DNA of 9,521 nucleotides from JACQAI01 sp035507915 (GTDB lineage Bacteria > Pseudomonadota > Alphaproteobacteria > Elsterales > Elsteraceae), in the NCBI GenBank assembly GCA_035507915.1, contig DATJNS010000048.1, positions 1-9,521 on the forward strand, written 5' to 3'. The number at the start of each line of letters is the position of its first letter. Position 1 is the first letter of the stretch. This document shows, piece by piece, positions 1 through 6,344 of this stretch. Under the pieces are notes generated by a model. The model ran no database searches. It saw only the letters and a list, made by a program, of their open reading frames with translations, and was not told where the DNA came from. A program made the translations under genes and the position numbers.

Positions 1-9
1 ACGGGACAT
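1..9 (-). CDS. Possible 5' end of a minus-strand gene running off the left edge
   Basis: On the minus strand an ATG at 9-7 opens a frame whose first three codons read Met-Ser-Arg before the window ends. A strong Shine-Dalgarno-like AGAGGAG lies 7 bases upstream of this ATG, one of the best ribosome-binding sites in the window. The gene would lie downstream of metW in the same direction, with about 110 bases between, so it could be the next gene of that transcript or have its own promoter in the AT-rich patch at 73-105. Nothing can be said about the product. A chance ATG is possible. Confidence 0.35.
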
Positions 10-16
10 CGCGGAG

Positions 17-23
17 CTCCTCT
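17..23 (-). promoter_or_regulatory. Strong Shine-Dalgarno for the left-edge start
   Basis: The minus strand reads AGAGGAG followed by CTCCGCG and ATG. This is close to the anti-16S consensus with ideal 7-base spacing. Most other starts in the window have weak purine tracts, so this site stands out and is the main argument for a real gene start at position 9. Confidence 0.4.
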
Positions 24-88
24 GGCGGACGGGGAAACGGTCGACGCGCCGAATTACACCCGCGGACCTTGCCGCAGTCTTAAGTACT

Positions 89-104
89 CAATTTGAATCA
101 ATTG
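89..104. repeat. Short AT-rich inverted repeat CAATT-N6-AATTG
   Basis: CAATT at 89-93 and AATTG at 100-104 form a perfect 5-bp inverted repeat around TGAATC, inside the only AT-rich stretch of this intergenic region (about 79-105). It lies between the metW stop and the putative left-edge start. Size and symmetry fit a dimeric regulator's half-sites, or a promoter for the left-edge gene. It is too short and T-poor on the GC side to be an intrinsic terminator for metW. The regulator is unknown and chance is possible. Confidence 0.25.
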
Positions 105-119
105 TCGCGGCGTGTCGCG

Positions 120-809
120 TCAGCGTCGCGGCACACGTCCGCTCAACAGGAACACGGCCTGCTCGCCGAACAGGTTGGCGAGCACGCCTTTGCGCTCGCG
201 CACGTGGGTGCCGGTGCGGTCGAGCGTCAGCGCGCGCTCGATCGCGATCTGCATGTGCGCCGCCAGATCGACGAAATCCGTGATCGTGCACAGATGGATG
301 TTGGGTGTGTCGTACCAGTCGTGCAGCAGCGCGTGGGTGCGCGGCATGCGCCCCGAGAGCAGCAGCTGCGCGCGCACGCGCCAGTAACCGAAATTCGGGA
401 ACGACACGATGGCATGCCGACCGATGCGCACGAGCTCGTGCAGCACGCCGCGCGGATTGACGGTCGCCTGCAGGGTCTGGCTCAGCACGACGTAATCGAA
501 TGCGTCCGACGGATAGTCGCGCAGGTCCGTGTCGGCGTCGCCCTGGATCACCGAAAGGCCCTGGGTCACGCAGGCGTTCACACCATCCTGGGACAACTCG
601 ATGCCGCGGCCGTCGACGCCTTTGAAATGCACGAGGTAGTCGAGCAGCATGCCGTCGCCGCAACCGACGTCGAGCACGCGCGAGCCCGGCGCGACCATGT
701 CGGCGATCAGCTGGAGGTCGATGCGGATCGAGTCGCGCCGCGCCCCGTCGCGGGCATCGTCGCGCGCGCCGGCGTCGCGCCGTGACGCCGCCAGATCGGC
801 CGCCGTCAT
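120..809 (-). CDS. metW: MetW, methionine biosynthesis SAM-methyltransferase-fold protein
   Basis: The product is 229 residues. The class I methyltransferase glycine loop VLDVGCGDG is at residues 45-53, the acidic residue ending strand 2 is Glu71 (GIELS), and the MetW signature FPNFGYWRVRAQLLLSGRMP is at 137-156. MetW is the conserved partner of MetX in proteobacteria and supports the homoserine O-acyltransferase step; its exact catalytic role is not settled. The ATG at 809 overlaps the metX stop as ATGA, implying translational coupling and supporting this start. Residues 1-26 are a low-complexity Arg/Asp/Ala-rich stretch ahead of the fold, which begins near IRIDLQLIADMV. The native start could be further in, but the overlap argues for 809. 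The cytosolic protein should be co-regulated with metX. The family call is secure. Confidence 0.95.
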   Translation of the reverse strand: MTAADLAASRRDAGARDDARDGARRDSIRIDLQLIADMVAPGSRVLDVGCGDGMLLDYLVHFKGVDGRGIELSQDGVNACVTQGLSVIQGDADTDLRDYPSDAFDYVVLSQTLQATVNPRGVLHELVRIGRHAIVSFPNFGYWRVRAQLLLSGRMPRTHALLHDWYDTPNIHLCTITDFVDLAAHMQIAIERALTLDRTGTHVRERKGVLANLFGEQAVFLLSGRVPRR

Positions 810-1999
810 CGCCGCCTCAGCCCGCGATGCTCGGCGCAGCCGTTGAGGAAGCCGCCGAGCACGGCCCAGAGCTCGGGCTCCTCGAGCAGGAACGCGTCAT
901 GCCCGCGGTCGGTCGGGATCTCGACGAAGCTGACGTTGGCGGCGACCGCATTGAGCGCGTGCACCAGGGCGCGGCTCTCCGACGTCGGAAACAGCCAATC
1001 GGAAGTGAACGACACCACGCAGAACCGCGTCGCCGTGCCGCGGAAGGCGTCGGCCAGCACCCCGCCGTGCTCGGCGGCGAGGTCGAAATAGTCCATCGCG
1101 CGCGTGATGTAGAGGTAGGAGTTGGCGTCGAAGCGCTCGACGAAGGTCGAGCCTTGGTGGCGCAGGTAGCTCTCGACCTGGAAGTCGGCGTCGAACCCGA
1201 ACGACAGCGACGGGCGATTCTGCAGGTTGCGGCCGAACTTTCGGTGCAGCGACATCTCGGACAGGTAGGTGATGTGCGCGGCCATGCGCGCGACCGCGAG
1301 CCCGCGATGCGGATGCTTGCCGGCGTTCAGATAATCGCCGTTGCACCAGTCGGGGTCGGCCATGATGGCCTGGCGGCCGACCTCGTGGAACGCGATGTTC
1401 TGCGCCGAATGGCGCGCCGCGGTGGCGATCGGCACCGCGGCGAACACGCGCTCGGGGTAGGCGGCGACCCATTGCAGCACCTGCATGCCGCCCATCGAGC
1501 CGCCGATCACGCAGAACAGCTGATCGATGCCCAGATGGTCGATCACGCGGACCTGGGCGCGCACCATGTCGGCGATCGTGATCACCGGAAAGCTGAGCCC
1601 GTAGGGCTTGCCGGTCGCCGGATCGACGTCGCGCGGCCCGGTGGTGCCCATGCAGCCGCCCAGCACGTTGACGCAGATCAGGAAGTAGCGCTCGAGATCG
1701 AGCGGCTTGCCTGGTCCGATCATGAGGTCCCACCAGCCCGGCTTGCCGGTGATCGGATGCGGCTCGGCGACGTACTGGTCGCCGGTCAACGCATGGAGCA
1801 CCAGGATCGCGTTCGAGCGCTCGGCGTTGAGCGTGCCGTAGGTCTGATAGGCCAGCCGGAACGGCGCCAGGTCCACCCCGCAGTCCAACCGCAGCGGCTG
1901 GTCGTGCGGGAAGTCCAGGTGATGTCCGGGAAGCTGTTCGGGGAGGGAAGGGTTGGTCGAGACGCGGCCGAGCGCGGCCGAGCCGAGCGGAGCATTCAT
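806..1999 (-). CDS. metX: Homoserine O-acetyltransferase MetX (alpha/beta hydrolase fold)
   Basis: The product is 397 residues, a normal MetX length. It acylates L-homoserine, the committed step to methionine. The nucleophile elbow GGSMGG gives catalytic Ser168, TSDWLFP gives Asp334 and DRGHDAF gives His367, completing the triad. The family motif NVLGGCMGTTGP lies at 111-122. MetX homologues can use acetyl-CoA or succinyl-CoA; the TTGP form of this motif leans to acetyl, but that is a family tendency, not proof. The ATG at 1999 (MNAPLG) is the only plausible in-frame start near the conserved region. The nearest good purine tract, GGGAG, is 15 bases upstream, so initiation is weak or leader-dependent. 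The gene overlaps metW by 4 bases and is divergent from the chorismate mutase gene. Confidence 0.96.
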   Translation of the reverse strand: MNAPLGSAALGRVSTNPSLPEQLPGHHLDFPHDQPLRLDCGVDLAPFRLAYQTYGTLNAERSNAILVLHALTGDQYVAEPHPITGKPGWWDLMIGPGKPLDLERYFLICVNVLGGCMGTTGPRDVDPATGKPYGLSFPVITIADMVRAQVRVIDHLGIDQLFCVIGGSMGGMQVLQWVAAYPERVFAAVPIATAARHSAQNIAFHEVGRQAIMADPDWCNGDYLNAGKHPHRGLAVARMAAHITYLSEMSLHRKFGRNLQNRPSLSFGFDADFQVESYLRHQGSTFVERFDANSYLYITRAMDYFDLAAEHGGVLADAFRGTATRFCVVSFTSDWLFPTSESRALVHALNAVAANVSFVEIPTDRGHDAFLLEEPELWAVLGGFLNGCAEHRGLRRR

Positions 2000-2203
2000 C
2001 TTGGGCGGTTACCACTCCCAGGGTGCGTTTTGGAACCAGAGGCCGCAACCTCGGGCTTGGACGAGGTTGCTGTCAATGTTTACTTTACTTTCAGGCGCGA
2101 GCTGTGGCTATTCCTATCGCGCCGCGCCACCGGGCCTCTGCACCCGGCTGCGCCGCCCTTGTCACAGCCCGCCAGCAGCCCGGGACTACGCAGCACGGGG
2201 ATC
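2000..2203. promoter_or_regulatory. Divergent regulatory region between metX and the aromatic operon
   Basis: These 204 bases carry no supported gene and must contain promoters for both directions. The striking element is an AT-rich island at about 2071-2092 in otherwise GC-rich DNA. It includes near-tandem pentamers TTTAC-TTTAC-TTTCA (2079-2093). On the minus strand TAAAGT (2087-2082) matches four of six -10 bases for metX, but no good -35 is spaced to it. On the plus strand TTGGAC (2057-2062) with TACTTT (2081-2086), 18 apart, is a weak candidate for the aromatic operon. I looked for a SAM-II riboswitch, common upstream of alphaproteobacterial metX, and do not see its conserved loop or its AAAGGG-type end. 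Confidence 0.5.
2045..2070 (-). repeat. Perfect 9-bp inverted repeat in the metX leader
   Basis: GCAACCTCG (2045-2053) and CGAGGTTGC (2062-2070) are exact reverse complements around an 8-base loop. On the minus strand a consensus TTGACA (2076-2071) directly abuts the outer arm. If transcription starts near 2075, the repeat forms a stable hairpin at the very 5' end of a roughly 75-base metX leader. Alternatively it is an operator palindrome overlapping the promoter. No U-run follows, so it is not an intrinsic terminator. A repressor of methionine genes is a natural guess, but the sequence does not identify one. Confidence 0.45.
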
Positions 2204-3091
2204 ATGCCGCCCAAGGTCGCCCTTGACGAGTTGCGCCGACGGATCGACCGCATCGACGACCAGATCCACGACCTCTTGATCGAGCGCGCGACGCTCGCCG
2301 GCGACGTGGCGTCGGCCAAGGCGCCGCGCACCGGCATGTGGCGCCCGCAACGCGAGATCCAGATCCTGCGCCGCCTGGTCGGGCGCCATCGCGGCGATTT
2401 TCCCGCTGCGGCGGTCGTGCGCATCTGGCGCGAGATCATGTCCGCGATGCTCTCCCTCGAAGGGCGCTTTTCGGTCGCCGTGTGCATGCCGCCGGGCCAA
2501 CCCGGCTTCTGGGACATGGCGCGCGACCATTTCGGCACCATCGTGCCGATGACCGCCTATCAGGGAACCGGCGCGCAAGGCTCCGGCGCGGTGATGCGCG
2601 CGGTGACCGACGATCCGACCGTCGTCGGCGTGCTGCCGTGGCCGCGCGAGGAGGACGCCGACCCGTGGTGGCCGCACCTGTTGAGCGACGACGCCAACGC
2701 GCCGCGCATCGTGGCGCGGCTGCAGCGCGACGGCGGCGATGGCGAAACCGGGCTCGCGGTCGCCCGCGCGACCGTCGAGCCGACCGGCGACGACCGCTCC
2801 TTCCTCGGCATCGAGACGAGCGACGAGATCAGCCGCACGCGCCTGCTGTCGCGCCTGTCGGCAGCGGGCTACGATGTCGGCTTCGTCACCACCTATCGCG
2901 AACAGGCGGACCAGCCGCCCAACCTGCACCTGGTCGAGGTCGCCGGCTTCGTCGGGTCCGACGACGCCAAGCTGGCGGCGATCCGCGACGCGGCGCCGGA
3001 CGCGATCCGCCGGGCGGTCTGGTTCGGCACCTATGCCGTGCCGCTCGTCGCCAAGACCAAGCCGGCGGTTCGGCCGGCGACCAGGACCTGA
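2204..3091 (+). CDS. AroQ-class chorismate mutase with a C-terminal degenerate prephenate dehydratase/ACT-like part
   Basis: The product is 295 residues. Residues 1-90 are an AroQ chorismate mutase, converting chorismate to prephenate. Arg11, Arg28 and Lys39 fall at the same numbers as the active-site residues of E. coli P-protein, and QREIQIL at 49-55 follows. This register match fixes the ATG at 2204; the frame is open much further upstream but without family support. Residues 90-200 loosely resemble a prephenate dehydratase lobe (FWDMARDHF; DPTVVGVLPWP in place of the usual GVVPIENS-type segment), but the catalytic Thr-Arg-Phe motif is not seen. Residues 200-262 look ACT-like (RSFLGIETSDEISRTRLLSR, then LHLVEVAGFVG). 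It is therefore probably a mutase with a non-catalytic sensory tail, by inference. It is the first gene of an operon with hisC and tyrA. Confidence 0.85.
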   Translation: MPPKVALDELRRRIDRIDDQIHDLLIERATLAGDVASAKAPRTGMWRPQREIQILRRLVGRHRGDFPAAAVVRIWREIMSAMLSLEGRFSVAVCMPPGQPGFWDMARDHFGTIVPMTAYQGTGAQGSGAVMRAVTDDPTVVGVLPWPREEDADPWWPHLLSDDANAPRIVARLQRDGGDGETGLAVARATVEPTGDDRSFLGIETSDEISRTRLLSRLSAAGYDVGFVTTYREQADQPPNLHLVEVAGFVGSDDAKLAAIRDAAPDAIRRAVWFGTYAVPLVAKTKPAVRPATRT

Positions 3092-3093
3092 GG
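3090..3093 (+). promoter_or_regulatory. Ribosome-binding site for hisC overlapping the upstream stop
   Basis: GAGG spans the TGA stop of the chorismate mutase gene and lies 7 bases ahead of the hisC ATG at 3101. Stop and Shine-Dalgarno share bases, so terminating ribosomes sit next to the new start. This supports translational coupling and the start chosen for hisC. Confidence 0.6.
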
Positions 3094-3100
3094 CACGACC

Positions 3101-4216
3101 ATGGCGAACGCATCGACCTCACCGCGCCCTTCGACCGCCGCCGCGCCGACGCCGCGGCCCGGCATCCTCGACATCGCCGCCTATGTCGGCGGCGAGAGCA
3201 AGATCGCCGGCGCCACCCGGGTCATCAAGCTGGCGTCGAACGAGAGCGCGCTCGGCCCCAGCCCGCGCGCGATGGCCGCCTACCAGGCGCTCGCCGGCGA
3301 GCTGCATCGCTATCCCGACGGCGCGTCGGCCGAGCTGCGCGCGGCGCTCGGCGAGCGCTATGGGCTCGATCCCGAGCGCATCGTGTGCGGCGCCGGCTCC
3401 GACGAGCTGATCGCCCTCCTGATGCGCGGCTACGTCGGGCCGGGCGACGACGTGGTGTACAGCCGGCACGGCTTTCTCATGTATCCGATCGCCGCCAAGT
3501 CGGTCGGCGCCAATCCGATCGCCGCGCCCGAGCGCAACCTCACCGCCGACGTCGATGCGCTGCTGGCGGCCGTGACGCCGCGCACCCGCGTCGTGTTCCT
3601 GGCCAACCCCAACAACCCGACCGGGACCTACCTGTCGCGCGACGAGATGAAGCGCCTGCACGCCGGCCTGCCGTCGTCGGTGCTGCTGGTGATCGACGCC
3701 GCCTACTCGGAGTTCGTCGTGCGCAACGACTACTCCGCGGGCGAGGATCTCGTCGCCGCGCACGACAACGTCGTGATGATGCGGACGTTCTCCAAGATCT
3801 ACGCGCTGGCCGCGCTGCGCCTCGGCTGGGCGTACTGCCCGCCGGCGATCGCCGACGTGCTGAACCGCATCCGCGGGCCGTTCAACGTCAACGCGCCGGC
3901 GCTCGCCGCCGGCGTCGCGGCGCTGCGCGACCAGGCGGCGGTCGATGCCGCGCGCACGCACAACGACGTCTGGCGTCCGTGGCTCGCCGACGCGCTGACC
4001 CGCATCGGCCTGACCGTGACGCCGAGCGTCGCCAATTTCCTGCTGGTCCATTTCAAGGACGCCGAGGCCGCCAACGCGCACCTGCTGCGTCACGGCATCA
4101 TCACGCGCAAGATGGCCGCCTACGGCCTGCCGCAGTGCCTGCGAATCTCGGTGGGCACCGAGGACGAGTGCCGCGCGGTCGTCGACACGCTCGCGGCGTT
4201 CGTCAAGCAGGGGTGA
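3101..4216 (+). CDS. hisC: HisC-family (histidinol-phosphate/aromatic) aminotransferase, PLP-dependent fold type I
   Basis: The product is 371 residues, full length for HisC. The Schiff-base lysine is Lys232 in TFSKIYALAALRLGWAY. Other landmarks are KLASNESALGPSP (43-55), the cofactor-binding NPNNPTG (169-175), DAAYSEF (199-205), the phosphate-binding Arg240 and substrate carboxylate-binding Arg348 in LRISVG. The first 20 residues are a Pro/Ala-rich extension. HisC uses histidinol phosphate, but HisC paralogues also transaminate phenylpyruvate, hydroxyphenylpyruvate or prephenate. Its place between chorismate mutase and prephenate dehydrogenase, away from other his genes, suggests an aromatic aminotransferase here. 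The sequence alone cannot fix the substrate. It is in the same operon as its neighbours (9- and 7-base gaps). Confidence 0.93.
   Translation: MANASTSPRPSTAAAPTPRPGILDIAAYVGGESKIAGATRVIKLASNESALGPSPRAMAAYQALAGELHRYPDGASAELRAALGERYGLDPERIVCGAGSDELIALLMRGYVGPGDDVVYSRHGFLMYPIAAKSVGANPIAAPERNLTADVDALLAAVTPRTRVVFLANPNNPTGTYLSRDEMKRLHAGLPSSVLLVIDAAYSEFVVRNDYSAGEDLVAAHDNVVMMRTFSKIYALAALRLGWAYCPPAIADVLNRIRGPFNVNAPALAAGVAALRDQAAVDAARTHNDVWRPWLADALTRIGLTVTPSVANFLLVHFKDAEAANAHLLRHGIITRKMAAYGLPQCLRISVGTEDECRAVVDTLAAFVKQG
4209..4216 (+). promoter_or_regulatory. Ribosome-binding site for tyrA overlapping the hisC stop
   Basis: AGGGGTGA includes the hisC stop codon and ends 7 bases before the ATG at 4224. 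A second in-frame ATG lies at 4236, but the purine tract is better spaced for 4224. Confidence 0.55.
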
Positions 4217-4223
4217 TCCCGCG

Positions 4224-5111
4224 ATGACCGCGGACATGCCGTTCCGTCGCCTCGTCGTGGCCGGCATCGGCCTGATCGGCTCGTCGCTCGCGCGCGTGGT
4301 CCGGCGCGAGCGCTTGGCGACCGAGATCGTCGGCGTCGACGCCGATCCCGACGTGCGCGCCAAGGCGCTCGCGCTCGGCATCGTCGACGCGGTCGAGGCC
4401 GACCCGGCGCGCGCCGCCGTCGGCGCCGACCTCGTGGTGATCTGCACGCCGATCAGCGGCTACGCCGGCATCGCGCGCGCGATCGGGCCGGTGCTGCCCG
4501 ACGGCGCGATCGTGACCGACGTCGGCTCGGTCAAGCAGGCGGCGATCCGCGACGTCGTCCCGCATCTGCGTCCCGGCATCGCCTTCGTGCCGGGCCACCC
4601 AGTCGCCGGCACCGAGCATTCCGGGCCCGAGGCCGGCTTCGCCGAGATGTTCGACGGCCGCTGGTGCATCCTGACGCCGCTGCCGGACGGCGACCCCGCC
4701 GCGGCCGCGCGCGTCGCCTGGCTGTGGCGTCGCGCCGGCAGCCTGGTCGAAACCATGTCGGCCGATCATCACGATCTCGTGTTGGCGATCACCTCGCATC
4801 TGCCGCACCTGATCGCCTACACGATCGTCGGCACCGCGACCGACCTCGAGGAGCATCTCCAGGGCGAGGTGATCAAATACTCGGCGGGCGGCTTCCGCGA
4901 TTTCACCCGCATCGCGGCGTCCGATCCGGTGATGTGGCGCGACATCTTCCTCAACAACCGCGACGCCGTGCTCGAGGTCCTGGGCCGGCTCTACGAGGAC
5001 GTCGCGATCCTGCAGCGCGCCATCCGGGTCGGCGACGGCGCCACGCTCGAGGCGCATTTCGCGCGCACCCGCGCGATCCGGCGCGGCATCATCGCGGCCA
5101 AGCAGGCCTGA
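4224..5111 (+). CDS. tyrA: Prephenate/arogenate dehydrogenase (TyrA/TyrC family)
   Basis: The product is 295 residues, the usual size for a stand-alone dehydrogenase. It oxidatively decarboxylates prephenate (or arogenate) to hydroxyphenylpyruvate (or tyrosine). The Rossmann nucleotide loop GIGLIGSSLA is at residues 14-23, and strand 2 ends in Asp39 (VGVDAD), favouring NAD over NADP. Further motifs are VTDVGSVK (97-104), the catalytic-His motif GHPVAGTEHSG with His125, SHLPHLIAY (191-199) and GGFRDFTRIA (212-221), with the substrate-binding Arg. No ACT or mutase domain is fused, so tyrosine feedback, if any, is not through a visible C-terminal domain. Many alphaproteobacterial members are broad-specificity cyclohexadienyl dehydrogenases named TyrC; which substrate is used here is unknown. 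It is the last gene of the operon. Confidence 0.95.
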   Translation: MTADMPFRRLVVAGIGLIGSSLARVVRRERLATEIVGVDADPDVRAKALALGIVDAVEADPARAAVGADLVVICTPISGYAGIARAIGPVLPDGAIVTDVGSVKQAAIRDVVPHLRPGIAFVPGHPVAGTEHSGPEAGFAEMFDGRWCILTPLPDGDPAAAARVAWLWRRAGSLVETMSADHHDLVLAITSHLPHLIAYTIVGTATDLEEHLQGEVIKYSAGGFRDFTRIAASDPVMWRDIFLNNRDAVLEVLGRLYEDVAILQRAIRVGDGATLEAHFARTRAIRRGIIAAKQA

Positions 5112-5119
5112 GCGCCCGA

Positions 5120-6160
5120 TCAGCGCAGCTTGAGGGGCTCGAGGCGCACCAGCCGCACCGGGCCGACATACAGCCAGCCGTTCTGCCCGGAGATCGGTAC
5201 GTTGAGGACGCGCGTGCCGTCGTCGTCCGGCTGGGCCATCGCGGACAAGATCACCTTTGCCAGCTGGGCGTCGCGCGGCTTGACGACCCCGGCCGCGCTG
5301 AGCCGATCGATCGCTTCGGCATAGCCGCGGATCGCGGCGTTGGCGGCGCCGATCGGGCGCATCTCGCTGTCGAGCGCCAGGGTGCCGTTGGCCGTCATGG
5401 TGATTCCGCTCGTTTTGACGAGCATCTGGCGGACTTCTATCGTACCGCCGTCGTCGCGCCACGCCGCGACCGTGCGATCCGGCGGCCCCGCGGGGATCGC
5501 GCCCATCAGCTCCGCGCGCAAGCTGGCGGTGATCGGCGTCGCGCCGACCTGGTCGAGCTGCGGAGCCGCCAGATCGGTGACGTCGACTCCGAGCGCGGCG
5601 GCGACCGCCAAATGATCCCCCGGCGGTGCCGGCGACAGTCGCAGATCGACCTCGAGTGCGCCCGCCTGTGCGGCGACGGCGATCGGCTGGTCGAGCTCCA
5701 GCTTGGGCTGCGTGAGCTTGACCACGTAGTGACCGTCATGGTCGACGCGCCCACCCTCCAGTCGCACCGTGGCGTCGTCGCTGCCGAGCGTGCCGGCGAT
5801 CGCTTCGTCGCCGCGGCGCGCGCTCACCCGGTTCTCGCCGCGATTGCGCAGAACCACGCGATCGAGCTGCCACGGCACGATCTCGACGCGAACGCTCGGC
5901 GCCCGCCAGTTCCAGGCGATCGCGCCCGCGCCGCTCGCCGGCACCGCGAGATCGGGCTCGGGAATCTCGACCGCCACCTTGGTCGGAAACCCCGCGGGCG
6001 ACGGTGGCCCGTAGGCGACGTGCCAGCCCTCGGCGCGGCGCTCGTCGGCCCAGCGGTCGAGCGCGGCGATCAGCTGCCGCGTCGCGACGTACCAGCCGCC
6101 GGCCCACAGGCCGAGCACGATCGCGACGAGCGGCACGAGGATGGTCAGCAGGCGGCGCAT
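5120..6160 (-). CDS. DUF2125 family membrane-anchored protein
   Basis: The product is 346 residues. A single hydrophobic segment at about 4-26 (LLTILVPLVAIVLGLWAGGW) after MRR forms an uncleaved signal anchor, leaving the rest periplasmic. Family-like features are AGFPTKVAVEIP near 56-67, the WNWRAPSVRVEIVPWQ block, NGTLALDSEMRPIGAANAAI, and the near-terminal GQNGWLYVGPVRL. DUF2125 proteins are alphaproteobacterial, of unknown function, and commonly sit beside the tyrA-hisC-metX neighbourhood, as here. The ATG at 6160 is chosen because it directly precedes the signal anchor. The frame stays open upstream to 6442, but that part overlaps the next gene's promoter and lacks family features. It converges on tyrA with only 8 bases between stops. 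Confidence 0.85.
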   Translation of the reverse strand: MRRLLTILVPLVAIVLGLWAGGWYVATRQLIAALDRWADERRAEGWHVAYGPPSPAGFPTKVAVEIPEPDLAVPASGAGAIAWNWRAPSVRVEIVPWQLDRVVLRNRGENRVSARRGDEAIAGTLGSDDATVRLEGGRVDHDGHYVVKLTQPKLELDQPIAVAAQAGALEVDLRLSPAPPGDHLAVAAALGVDVTDLAAPQLDQVGATPITASLRAELMGAIPAGPPDRTVAAWRDDGGTIEVRQMLVKTSGITMTANGTLALDSEMRPIGAANAAIRGYAEAIDRLSAAGVVKPRDAQLAKVILSAMAQPDDDGTRVLNVPISGQNGWLYVGPVRLVRLEPLKLR

Positions 6161-6235
6161 GACGGCAAGGATCGCGGCTATCGAAGGGGCGGCGACGGTG
6201 GCGCGCGGCCCAGCGCGGAGGAGGAGACGCCGCAG

Positions 6236-6241
6236 CTTATA
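6236..6241 (-). promoter_or_regulatory. Candidate -10 box for the DUF2125 gene
   Basis: The minus strand reads TATAAG, five of six bases of the -10 consensus, in otherwise GC-rich DNA about 75 bases upstream of the DUF2125 ATG. The region 16-18 bases further upstream lacks a convincing -35 (CTTCGA or TTCGAC), so the promoter is tentative. No clear Shine-Dalgarno precedes the ATG at 6160. Confidence 0.3.
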
Positions 6242-6269
6242 CGAGCATCCGAACGGAGTCGAAGGCGCC

Positions 6270-6288
6270 CGCGCGCCGCCGGCGCGCG
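6270..6288. repeat. GC-rich hairpin in the DUF2125/EamA divergent region
   Basis: CGCGCGCC (6270-6277) and GGCGCGCG (6281-6288) are perfect complements around a 3-base GCC loop. It sits just upstream of the EamA -35 box. It has no T-run on either side, so it is not a standard terminator. It may be a compositional accident of GC-rich DNA. Confidence 0.3.
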
Positions 6289-6291
6289 CGC

Positions 6292-6319
6292 TTGAACCGG
6301 GGGCGGCCGCCGCTACACT
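6292..6319 (+). promoter_or_regulatory. Sigma70-type promoter for the EamA-ChaC-transferase operon
   Basis: TTGAAC (6292-6297) and TACACT (6314-6319) are 16 bases apart. Each matches four of six consensus bases including the key TTG and TA..T positions. Transcription would begin near 6326, leaving a leader of about 19 bases before the ATG at 6345 and no evident Shine-Dalgarno. It is the only good promoter-like element ahead of this four-gene operon. Confidence 0.5.
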
Positions 6320-6344
6320 TGCGCCCCCACGCCATGACCCGGCC

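Noticed and set aside
2000..2110. SAM-II riboswitch upstream of metX
   Set aside because: Position and gene suit it, but the conserved loop, pseudoknot partner and AAAGGG-type end were not found by eye. A covariance-model search would settle it.
782..2203. Upstream extension of the chorismate mutase frame across metX
   Set aside because: The extension is antisense to metX and has no family similarity. The mutase aligns in register from the ATG at 2204.
2076..2279. Leader peptide beginning MFTLLSG with Phe and Tyr codons before the mutase
   Set aside because: It has no Shine-Dalgarno, runs past the mutase start without a stop, and no attenuator-terminator pair is seen.
6217..6226. GGAGGAGGAG as a ribosome-binding site on the plus strand
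   Set aside because: No start codon follows at usable distance in any frame leading to a supported gene.
4664..6295. 543-codon plus-strand frame across tyrA and opposite DUF2125
   Set aside because: It has no domain pattern, is composed of Arg/Ala-rich text, and overlaps two well-supported genes in other frames.
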